Assembly: GCA_044433405.1 (NCBI GenBank)
Contig: JAWXTQ010000009.1
Coordinates: 1 to 27,526 of the forward strand
Reading direction: 5' to 3'
DNA length: 27,526 bases
Origin: CAMQVM01 sp044433405
Lineage (GTDB): Bacteria > Bacteroidota > Bacteroidia > Bacteroidales > Rikenellaceae
The translations under genes and the position numbers were made by a program. The notes under the pieces are model-generated. The model was not told the DNA's origin and made no database searches. It worked only from the letters and a program-made list of their open reading frames with translations. Of this stretch, positions 1-6,800 are shown in pieces; within the stretch, counting starts at the first letter, position 1; the number at the start of each line of letters is the position of its first letter.

Positions 1-80
1 TTTGCTCCCTCCGCATAGGGCACTAATTTTCGAATAGGTGAGGCGGGCATGTTCATCCCTTTTTTTGATAAACTAGGCAT
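1..80 (-). CDS. PLP-dependent aminotransferase, N-terminal fragment
   Basis: Only the first 26 codons lie in the window; the gene continues past the left edge. The translation begins MPSLSKKGMNMPASPIRKLV and continues PYAEGA. This resembles the N-terminus of class I/II aminotransferases of Bacteroidetes (aspartate aminotransferase-like), where a conserved MPASPIRKL block precedes the substrate-specificity segment. The start chosen is the ATG at 78-80; internal ATGs at codons 9 and 11 are possible alternatives. The PLP lysine and fold domains are outside the window, so the substrate cannot be judged. A TATCTTTA sequence about 55 bases upstream on the minus strand could be its -7 element, but no matching -33 element is clear. 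The assignment rests on memory of the family's N-terminus. Confidence 0.6.
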   Translation of the reverse strand, partial: MPSLSKKGMNMPASPIRKLVPYAEGA

Positions 81-381
81 AATCCTTATGGTTGTTTTTA
101 TATTAGTTGAAATGGACTTCTTTTTTATACGGATGTAAAGATAAAAATCTTTTTTCATTTATTGAAATTTATTGCATAATTCTTTAATTTTTCAGCAAGA
201 CAATAGAAAAAGCATTTCTGTGTGAAAAAAAATTTTACAAAATTATTTTCGCATAAACACCTTACCTTAAAGAATTTACTGTTTTTTAAGCAAGAATTCA
301 CACACATCACACAATAAAAAATACAAAAAAATGGTTATTAGAGTAGAGATTATACAAACTTTTAGTATATCTTTGTCGCAT

Positions 382-626
382 GTGAAGTATTGTTTTATCT
401 TTATTCGTGTGTACTAATTTCTACTTTGGCATAATAATTGAATGTTAATTGTAGAACATAAGTTTACAAGTTTAGTTATCAAAGTTACCATTATTAGTAA
501 CACACTTTTAATGTTAATAAAGTAAAACAAGGTTTCTTCATTTATTTAAGTTTGGGTTAGTAGTTTGGGATTTTCTTTATAATCCCACGAAAAAGGGGCA
601 GTCGCGAAAGACTCCCCCTTTTTTTT
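382..626 (+). ncRNA. Possible small RNA ending in a strong terminator
   Basis: A TATCTTTG box at 368-375 matches the Bacteroidetes -7 element and would start a transcript near 382, although no TTG is found at the -33 distance. The predicted transcript has a weak hairpin (GTTAC, 8-base loop, GTAAC, about 494-511), then GGGATT/AATCCC at 567-586. It ends in the intrinsic terminator at 590-626. No plausible coding sequence fills it. No known RNA family is recognised; it does not look like tmRNA, SRP RNA or RNase P RNA. The 5' end is uncertain, since a second box at 396-403 could be used. The terminator may instead serve the minus-strand MutS operon. Confidence 0.3.
590..626 (+). terminator. Strong intrinsic terminator, probably bidirectional
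   Basis: The arms AAAAAGGGG-C-AGTC (590-603) and GACT-C-CCCCTTTTT (610-623) pair around a GCGAAA loop with one C/C mismatch. On the plus strand a run of eight T follows the GC-rich stem (619-626). Because the arms carry A and T tracts, the minus-strand reading also ends in T residues. It could therefore end transcripts in either direction, including read-through from the MutS-like gene. Confidence 0.8.
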
Positions 627-687
627 ATTAACTAATGCTTTATTGATTCGAATTAGTTGGTTTGGCTTGTGCAACTTTCACCTTTTG

Positions 688-731
688 GCGGCTTTCACCG
701 CATGAGCTGAAGCTCACGCGGTGAAAGCCGC
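688..731. repeat. Palindromic repeat copy 1
   Basis: A 21-base arm (688-708) and its complement (711-731) pair with a single A/C mismatch around a two-base centre, giving a very stable hairpin. The left arm contains CTTTCACCGCATGAGC (692-707), which recurs at 14307-14322 and 17435-17450. The flanks are mirrored as well: the left flank reads GGTTTGGCTTGTGC and the right flank GCACAATCCAATCC. An extra AACTTTCACC sits just upstream at 673-682. No T-run follows, so this looks more like a REP-type extragenic palindrome than an intrinsic terminator. It lies beyond the 3' end of the MutS-like gene. Confidence 0.8.
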
Positions 732-732
732 A

Positions 733-790
733 CAATCCAATCCAAAACAATCCAATCCAAAACAATCCAATCTAATCCAACCCAAACACT
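733..790. repeat. 15-base tandem repeat
   Basis: The unit CAATCCAATCCAAAA occurs twice exactly (733-747 and 748-762) and then degenerates into related CAATCC/AATCC/AACCC units to about 790. It directly abuts palindromic repeat copy 1 and ends just before the stop codon of the MutS-like gene. The same CCAA-rich flank, in shorter form, follows repeat copy 2 at 14342-14365, so the tract appears to be part of that element. Confidence 0.8.
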
Positions 791-797
791 ATGCAGA

Positions 798-2585
798 TCA
801 ATTTATTATCCCCATCTTCTTCATCAGGAACGAGGCATTGAATTTCGAAGTTATACCATGCTTTAACTTATAATCAAACTTCAAATGGTCATCAACCAGT
901 TCAACTTCGAAATTGAAATTATGGACTATCTCTGGGTAACTTTTCTCCATGTCACCTATTACCAAATCGTGAGTAGCAACAATAACCACCCCTTTTTGCG
1001 CGATTATCTTCTCAATCAAACCTATCGAACCTGACTGCTTATCTTTAGTGTTAGTTCCACGCAACATCTCGTCAAGTATAACAAGACTACGGGGCTCATT
1101 AACTAATGAGTCTAATATTTCACTCAGTCGCTTTAATTCGGCATAGAAATAGGATTCTTTGTTCATCAAAGAGTCTTGTATCTTGATACTAGACAATATC
1201 TGACACGGTGTAAAACGAAACTCACTAGCCCTAACACGCGCTCCATTCATTGCTAAAATCAGGTTAACTACAACTGTGCGTAGAAACGTACTTTTACCAG
1301 CCATATTAGCACCAGTAATAACCATTGCAAACGGTTTGCCTGCAATTTTAAAATCGTTATCAACACACTCGTAACTTGGAATTAATGGATGAGAAATATT
1401 ACGTGCAGTAATTTCAAAATCATCATCAGAAATCACAGCCTTACATGTCAATTGCTCATTATTTAGATTAAAAGTAGCATACCCAATAAGCGCATCAAAA
1501 TCAGCAATCACCTCAAACCACTTGGTAGTATAACGACCAAAACTAGCCTTCCACTCAAGCAAGCAACGATAGTTTTGCAAATCCATAACATACAAGCTAT
1601 TTAGCATAAGTGAAGCCAGTAGATTGTATCTCCTATCAAACTTTTCAAGAAGTGATTTTAGTCTCGCTATAGCCTTAGATGCTGGTAATAAATCACTAAC
1701 TACATCTGCCTTATACCGAACAAGCAATTCAGAGGTAAACTCTTGATTTTCAATCAATGATATTAGACTGCTATATTTTTGAAATATCGCTGCACTCCTA
1801 CCTAGCAAATTGTGCGATTTGGCTATTTTTGTCGTGTTGAAGTATACCCACGGCAAAGAGATTAAAAACACTACACTCACCATACTAATAGGCAAACAAC
1901 CTAAAATAAGAAGTAGAATCACAACCCCATTTAAAAGAGGAACTAACCAACACAAGAGTTTTAGAAGAGGTATTTTAGGCTCGTCACTATCAATCCACAA
2001 CTGAAGATTCTCAACTTCATCACCTCGCTCAGCTACCTGTGCACCATAAACTTGAAATGCTTGAATAAACTCGATATTAGCTGCCAATTCTGCAATTGCA
2101 TTGGCACGAAGTTCTATTGTTTCAGATTCGAAGATTGGTGTAACCAATGATTTAGCAAACTTATCGCTACCCACCTTGGTTGTTGAGCGATTAATATAAT
2201 TGAATAGCGATTTCTCGCCAAAAAGGTCAAAATCTACAGATAAATGGGGATTCAACTTATGATAATGCTCACCATTTTTATTAAAAGAGAGATTGTGATT
2301 TAATGCCTCTAACTCATTTTTGTTTATCTCAATATATTTACAATAAAGTGCATCTCTCTTGGCAAACTTTAAGTCGTAAACCACACACACTATAAAAGCA
2401 CCCAGTCCCAACAATAGCTGCAATAGGTAGATCAGTGCATAATCATTCGATAAAAAAAGAACTAAAAAGGCAACAAAATAGACGAAGAGAATCAATCTAA
2501 TCAGGTAAAATCTACCTATTACTCTCTTTATGCGCGCACTTTTATCTCCATAATATTCAATTCTAGATAGATATAATTCGCGCAT
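798..2585 (-). CDS. Membrane-anchored MutS-family ATPase
   Basis: The 595-residue protein has a C-terminal MutS domain V: Walker A GANMAGKST near residue 425, Walker B LVILDEM near 503, a following GTNTKD segment, and a VIVATHD switch near 530. The middle (about 260-400) fits the MutS lever/clamp region. The mismatch-recognition domain and its Phe-x-Glu motif are not seen. Hydrophobic segments at about 25-47 and 50-70, and a pair at about 205-250, look transmembrane, so the ATPase is probably tethered to the inner membrane. It is therefore not the canonical mismatch-repair MutS; related proteins in Bacteroidetes are usually just labelled MutS-like, and no role is established by the sequence. 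It starts three bases after the lipoprotein gene stop and is last in the aroK operon. Confidence 0.8.
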   Translation of the reverse strand: MRELYLSRIEYYGDKSARIKRVIGRFYLIRLILFVYFVAFLVLFLSNDYALIYLLQLLLGLGAFIVCVVYDLKFAKRDALYCKYIEINKNELEALNHNLSFNKNGEHYHKLNPHLSVDFDLFGEKSLFNYINRSTTKVGSDKFAKSLVTPIFESETIELRANAIAELAANIEFIQAFQVYGAQVAERGDEVENLQLWIDSDEPKIPLLKLLCWLVPLLNGVVILLLILGCLPISMVSVVFLISLPWVYFNTTKIAKSHNLLGRSAAIFQKYSSLISLIENQEFTSELLVRYKADVVSDLLPASKAIARLKSLLEKFDRRYNLLASLMLNSLYVMDLQNYRCLLEWKASFGRYTTKWFEVIADFDALIGYATFNLNNEQLTCKAVISDDDFEITARNISHPLIPSYECVDNDFKIAGKPFAMVITGANMAGKSTFLRTVVVNLILAMNGARVRASEFRFTPCQILSSIKIQDSLMNKESYFYAELKRLSEILDSLVNEPRSLVILDEMLRGTNTKDKQSGSIGLIEKIIAQKGVVIVATHDLVIGDMEKSYPEIVHNFNFEVELVDDHLKFDYKLKHGITSKFNASFLMKKMGIIN

Positions 2586-2588
2586 AAA

Positions 2589-3302
2589 CTACATTACTAT
2601 AAATTTTACATCCTCATAAGGGATTATAACCTCGGTTGTGCCGATTGCCCTAGGGCCTATTTCGTATAGATTATAGAAAAATACCACCCCTTGCGAACTG
2701 AACCCTATTTGCTCTGGAAAGGCAAGTTCATTTGGCGATACAAACATCCCAACCTCCTGCGCAGTTGCATTAATAGGGACTTCTCTAACAATACAGAACT
2801 TACGTCGTAGTTCCAAAAGGAGTGTCTCATCTAGCAATATTATCTCCCCAATTGGAATATAATCGCCACTCTCAGAATTAAAGTTCAAATAGGCAGTCTG
2901 AGCAATTCCATTAGCTCCCCCAGTATAGTAGTAACTAAACACCATCACCGAGGTAAATCGCTCATATTCATACACACTAGCACTTGAATTAAGCTCATAA
3001 TATGTTCTATTGATAACGCTATCAGCACTCTTCTCAGCATACATAAAATTAAGCAGTGAGTCGATAGTGATATATGAATCTCGATCCACCAAAGGCTCAA
3101 CTAATACAGTATTAATAATATTATTTATATTATTACTAGCTGTAGTATCACCACCAAAGCGGTAGGCATAACTCATATTAGCCTTAAAATCTGAAAAATT
3201 ACGAATCTCTGAAAGTATCTCCCAATAGATTCGATTATCGTCACTCTTACATCCAACAAGTGATGCCACGCATAATATTGCTAAAACTATCTTCTTTACC
3301 AT
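2589..3302 (-). CDS. Lipoprotein with DUF3298-like domain
   Basis: The 237-residue protein starts with a lipoprotein signal peptide: MVKK, a hydrophobic core, and the lipobox LVGC with Cys18 as the acylation site. The mature part has a YYTGGANG block near residue 125-135 followed by NFNSESGDYIPIGEI and a C-terminal FYNLYEIGPRAIGTTEVIIPY stretch. This order resembles DUF3298/RsiV-like domains. The protein is expected to be exported and lipid-anchored in the envelope; its biochemical function is unknown. Its start overlaps the shikimate kinase gene by seven bases and its stop lies three bases before the MutS-like gene, so it is in the middle of one operon. Confidence 0.7.
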   Translation of the reverse strand: MVKKIVLAILCVASLVGCKSDDNRIYWEILSEIRNFSDFKANMSYAYRFGGDTTASNNINNIINTVLVEPLVDRDSYITIDSLLNFMYAEKSADSVINRTYYELNSSASVYEYERFTSVMVFSYYYTGGANGIAQTAYLNFNSESGDYIPIGEIILLDETLLLELRRKFCIVREVPINATAQEVGMFVSPNELAFPEQIGFSSQGVVFFYNLYEIGPRAIGTTEVIIPYEDVKFIVM

Positions 3303-3799
3303 TTTTTCAACTCCTCAATTAAATCCGTCACTTTAATATTTTTACCATTTATCACCACTGTTGCTTGATGATAAAACGGCTCTCTTTGGCTCAACATTTC
3401 ATCAACTAGAGCAAACATCTGCTCTCTAGTTTTACCCATCAATAGTGGGCGCGGATTTGGAGAGTTCACCACTCTATTAATCAGAGTTGCACTATCCATT
3501 TTCAGATAGATAGTCAAGCCCGCTCTATTCATAACCTCCATATTATCAAAATAGGCAGGTGCTCCACCTCCAGTTGCAATAACACAATCAGAGTGCTCAG
3601 ATAACTTCTTAATAGAGTCTCTCTCTATCTCCCTAAAATACTCTTGCCCCTTAGCTGCAAATATATCAGGAATCAAGCTTCCCTCTTCATCTTCGATATA
3701 CTTATCGACATCGACAAAACTATACCCAAGTTTTCTTGCCAGTTGTCGTCCTAGAGTGCTCTTTCCACACCCCATAAACCCAATTAAAAATATTTTCAA
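3296..3799 (-). CDS. aroK: Shikimate kinase
   Basis: It phosphorylates shikimate at O3 with ATP, the fifth step of the chorismate pathway, in the cytosol. The 167-residue length is typical. Visible signatures are the P-loop GFMGCGKST (residues 7-15), the shikimate-binding DVDKYIE block around Asp32, FREIE with Arg56, the GGG of ATGGGAP (77-79), the RPLL lid segment and REPFYHQA near the C-terminus. The start is TTG (3797-3799). An in-frame TAA lies seven codons upstream, no ATG intervenes, and AGGAGG sits seven bases ahead. This Shine-Dalgarno is unusually strong for a Bacteroidetes gene. It is first in the operon with the lipoprotein and MutS-like genes, behind the promoter at 3856-3885. Confidence 0.95.
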   Translation of the reverse strand: MKIFLIGFMGCGKSTLGRQLARKLGYSFVDVDKYIEDEEGSLIPDIFAAKGQEYFREIERDSIKKLSEHSDCVIATGGGAPAYFDNMEVMNRAGLTIYLKMDSATLINRVVNSPNPRPLLMGKTREQMFALVDEMLSQREPFYHQATVVINGKNIKVTDLIEELKKW

Positions 3800-3855
3800 C
3801 TTTATACCTCCTTTTTCTTAAACGTTAAGCACATATAACCATGCATACATTAGCA

Positions 3856-3885
3856 CAAAGATATAAAATTATTATTAACATACAA
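3856..3885 (-). promoter_or_regulatory. Promoter of the aroK operon
   Basis: On the minus strand, TATCTTTG (3856-3863) lies 19 bases downstream of TTG (3883-3885). This matches the Bacteroidetes -33/-7 pattern exactly. Transcription would start near 3849, leaving a leader of about 50 bases that carries the strong ribosome binding site of aroK. Confidence 0.8.
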
Positions 3886-3935
3886 TTTTTTTAACAACAA
3901 TCCACATAAAACTAGGAAATAAAACACGGTGGCAA

Positions 3936-6800
3936 TTACTGACTATCTGAATCACATATATTTTTGTATAGACAGTAGTCGCACGACCCCTTTTTCTCTG
4001 TTTGATAAAATGGTATTTCACTATTAAATAGTTCTGTAAGTGTCTGATCTAGCAGCTCTACATACTCCGCCTCAACACTATTAAAATCAAGAACTGCATC
4101 TTTACCAATAACAATAGACTCAGAATAATCATCCGAAGATATATCGCGCGCAAAATAGAGAGAAGGCTGAACACTTATACCTTTTTGTTGCTTATAAAGA
4201 TAACCATACAGCAACATTTGAAACACAGGTTTGCAACTATCGCTGCCAGTAGCAAGCATCACACTCTCTAGCGATTTACACTTGTGACTACTCTTTCCAC
4301 TCTTATAATCGACAATCCTAATACCTCCATCCAAGAATCGGTCAATACGGTCAATTATTCCAGTAAATCTAACGCTCCTATTTTGTGAGAAAACAAATTT
4401 CCCATTAATACGCTCTTCTAATTGTAATGGTTGAAACTCAACATTCGAGTTGATATCATAATCAAGTATCGACTTCACAAGAACTCTTATCTCAGCAATT
4501 TTTGTTTGAATAGTTCCACTATATTGCTCTTTATGCAGTTTTAACTCTTCAACGATTGCCTTTTCGATATAATCATCCACCGCTTGCGATGTCACAATGC
4601 TCTTTAAACTAGCTTTGGGCGTACAACTACCACTTAAAATCAAGCCTCCATATACAAGCTCTAACGTTTTATGAATTATCGAACCCATCTGTGCTGCATC
4701 AACCTCTTGCTCAATCTGCTCAACTTGTTTTATCTTCTGAATTGAACTAAAATAAAACCTCAAAGGACACTCAATATAGTTATATAGAGATGATGCCGAG
4801 AGAGTAGTTGCACCAGATAGATATTTATCTAGTTTTTCACAAATAGCACTATCTTTTTTAATCTCTATACGCTCTCTATTTGAAGATACGACCTTTAGTC
4901 CAATACTTCTTTTGATTATGTTGTTTTTGTGAGGTGACTCAATCAACAATTGATGCAAGTATCTACTAGGCTCACCACTTAAACTCTCCCCTGAATATGA
5001 GCTATATAACAGATACACATTCTCGGCTCTTTGCAGCAAGCGATAGAAATAGTAAGAATACATTGCCTCATGATTTGAGATAGTTGGCAAGTCGTAACCT
5101 CTACGTAAATTGGAAGGAATCAACGAGTTTAAAGATTTTAAACTAGGATAATTATCCTCACTCAACGACAATACAATAAGATTTTTAAAATCCAAATTTC
5201 TCGATTCCAATATACCCATAACCTGCATACCAATAAGTGGTTCGCCCTCAAACGTAACTGTTGCAGTGCTAAAATATCGGTCTAACAGAGCATAAAATAT
5301 ATTTATTGTAACAATATGCTCACTGCCTTTTATTGAGTTGCGCAACAATATTATCGCCTCAAGTGCACGATTTATATATTCACTCTCTTGGTCGGATAAC
5401 TGCGCGGTTGAATCAACCGCCACTCTTTTAAAAATATTTTCAAACTTATCACATATACCAGCAATACTATTGGGGATAGAGAAAAGCAGCTGTGTAAAAT
5501 CACTAAAACAAACCGATAAAGCATCAATATAAGCCTCAGTATTGCTAATCGAGTCGCTCTTAACCTGTTCTAATCTATCTTTATCATCTTTGGTAAGGAA
5601 GTTATCAATATATCTATTTAATACAACCCTATTAAACTCTTTATAATACAACATCAACCGCCCCTCTCTGTTTTGTGCTGTTAAATGGAGCTTAATTATA
5701 GCATCAAGCAACAAGTAGGCAGATGTACTCTTAAGTGGATATCCCGAAGTGATATTTAAATTCTCAATCTCTGAAGGCAAACTATGAAGTAGTGGCACAA
5801 GCAACGACTCATTCGTAAGCACTACGGCCGTTTCGCGCGATAACGCTCCTTGCTGTTTTGCAAAATTGGTCAACAGTTCACCACAATATTTACAAGACAA
5901 AGCCTCTGAGGGGGTGTCTATAATTGTAATATTTTTATTTTTTATAAAGTTACTGTGGTCAAAAGTTCCATTACCATCACCATAACGAGCAATATTCTTT
6001 TTTATAAACGCCCCAGCCTCTTGAGAGGAATCGCCTATGTAGTAGTTATCATAATCCCAGAAGAATATCGCATCACACTGCTCATGAAGATAGTCAAAAA
6101 GCAACGATTCTGAGCGCGAAAGTGCATTAAATCCAATCACTGCAAACCTATTATCAACAAAAAAAGAGCTATCTTTTGTTGACTTAATACTCTCTGCTGC
6201 CATTCGGTATATCATTCCACCATACCCTATCTTCTCTTTTAACAGCTCCTCCTTAAATTTGACATATATACTATATAGGGTGTTCCATATTCTCAAAAAC
6301 TCTTTCTGCGATGACGAATAATTCCCCACCCCTTTGAAGCTACCCCAAAATCTAAGAATTATCTCCTTTTGCTCCTCACTCAGATAGTCAAACTTCTCTT
6401 CAATCTCTTTAATATCCTCAATATTTGAGTATAGAGTTTTTGCATCAACCATATAGTTGTCGATTGTATCGAAATCGGAGAGTATTACCCCACCCCAGTA
6501 GTAAAACTTATCGAAACTTTCGTTATGAAATTGCGAGTAGACTCTATATAGAATAGTAATTAACTTTATCTTATCCGCCTCCACGAGCGTTGTTATCTCC
6601 GACATAAGATTGTTAATTGAGCCAAACTTAGGTTGCCATATCGGAGCATCACTTATAAGCGATGCCAATTCTAACTTAAAAAATGAGGCAGCACGCCTAG
6701 TTGGCATAATGATAGTTAGATCACTAATATCATTGCCATGCATCTCAAAAAGTTTTTGAGCGCACTCTTTCAAAAATGTATTATTACTACTGTTATTCAT
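3936..6800 (-). CDS. AddB-like PD-(D/E)XK Fe-S nuclease
   Basis: This is a large DNA-repair nuclease of about 954 residues, related to the AddB subunit of the AddAB helicase-nuclease that processes double-strand breaks. The N-terminus has a PTRRAASF block (33-40), seen in AddB-type proteins in place of an active helicase P-loop. The C-terminal nuclease shows GSIIHKTLELV near 707-717, GIIDRIDR near 818 and VDYKSGK near 830, which supply the catalytic His, Asp and Asp-x-Lys. Four cysteines suited to a 4Fe-4S cluster flank it: IECPLRFYF near 675 and CDYCLYKNIC near 940-949. An ATG at 6798-6800 is chosen over the longer frame from 6866, because it overlaps the stop of the upstream gene (ATGAATAA). 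An AddA partner is not in the window. It is last in the rlmD operon. Confidence 0.85.
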   Translation of the reverse strand: MNNSSNNTFLKECAQKLFEMHGNDISDLTIIMPTRRAASFFKLELASLISDAPIWQPKFGSINNLMSEITTLVEADKIKLITILYRVYSQFHNESFDKFYYWGGVILSDFDTIDNYMVDAKTLYSNIEDIKEIEEKFDYLSEEQKEIILRFWGSFKGVGNYSSSQKEFLRIWNTLYSIYVKFKEELLKEKIGYGGMIYRMAAESIKSTKDSSFFVDNRFAVIGFNALSRSESLLFDYLHEQCDAIFFWDYDNYYIGDSSQEAGAFIKKNIARYGDGNGTFDHSNFIKNKNITIIDTPSEALSCKYCGELLTNFAKQQGALSRETAVVLTNESLLVPLLHSLPSEIENLNITSGYPLKSTSAYLLLDAIIKLHLTAQNREGRLMLYYKEFNRVVLNRYIDNFLTKDDKDRLEQVKSDSISNTEAYIDALSVCFSDFTQLLFSIPNSIAGICDKFENIFKRVAVDSTAQLSDQESEYINRALEAIILLRNSIKGSEHIVTINIFYALLDRYFSTATVTFEGEPLIGMQVMGILESRNLDFKNLIVLSLSEDNYPSLKSLNSLIPSNLRRGYDLPTISNHEAMYSYYFYRLLQRAENVYLLYSSYSGESLSGEPSRYLHQLLIESPHKNNIIKRSIGLKVVSSNRERIEIKKDSAICEKLDKYLSGATTLSASSLYNYIECPLRFYFSSIQKIKQVEQIEQEVDAAQMGSIIHKTLELVYGGLILSGSCTPKASLKSIVTSQAVDDYIEKAIVEELKLHKEQYSGTIQTKIAEIRVLVKSILDYDINSNVEFQPLQLEERINGKFVFSQNRSVRFTGIIDRIDRFLDGGIRIVDYKSGKSSHKCKSLESVMLATGSDSCKPVFQMLLYGYLYKQQKGISVQPSLYFARDISSDDYSESIVIGKDAVLDFNSVEAEYVELLDQTLTELFNSEIPFYQTEKKGSCDYCLYKNICDSDSQ

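Larger units (their letters stand above)
81..797. other. Long intergenic region, about 700 bases
   Basis: No convincing protein gene is present. The longest small ORF noticed is 27 codons, 442-525 on the plus strand, with no ribosome binding site. From left to right the region holds the leader of the left-edge aminotransferase, AT-rich sequence with several TAnnTTTG-like boxes (368-375 TATCTTTG, 396-403 TATCTTTA), and short hairpins. A strong terminator-type hairpin at 590-626 follows, then a long palindrome at 688-731 and a 15-base tandem repeat at 733-790. It separates two minus-strand units, so a plus-strand transcript ending at 626 would be free-standing. Confidence 0.75.

Noticed and set aside
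442..525. 27-residue ORF in the long intergenic gap
   Set aside because: It has no ribosome binding site, an unremarkable hydrophobic composition, and lies too close to any promoter-like site to have a normal leader.
733..790. CRISPR array
   Set aside because: The 15-base units are contiguous with no spacers, so this is a simple tandem repeat attached to a palindrome.
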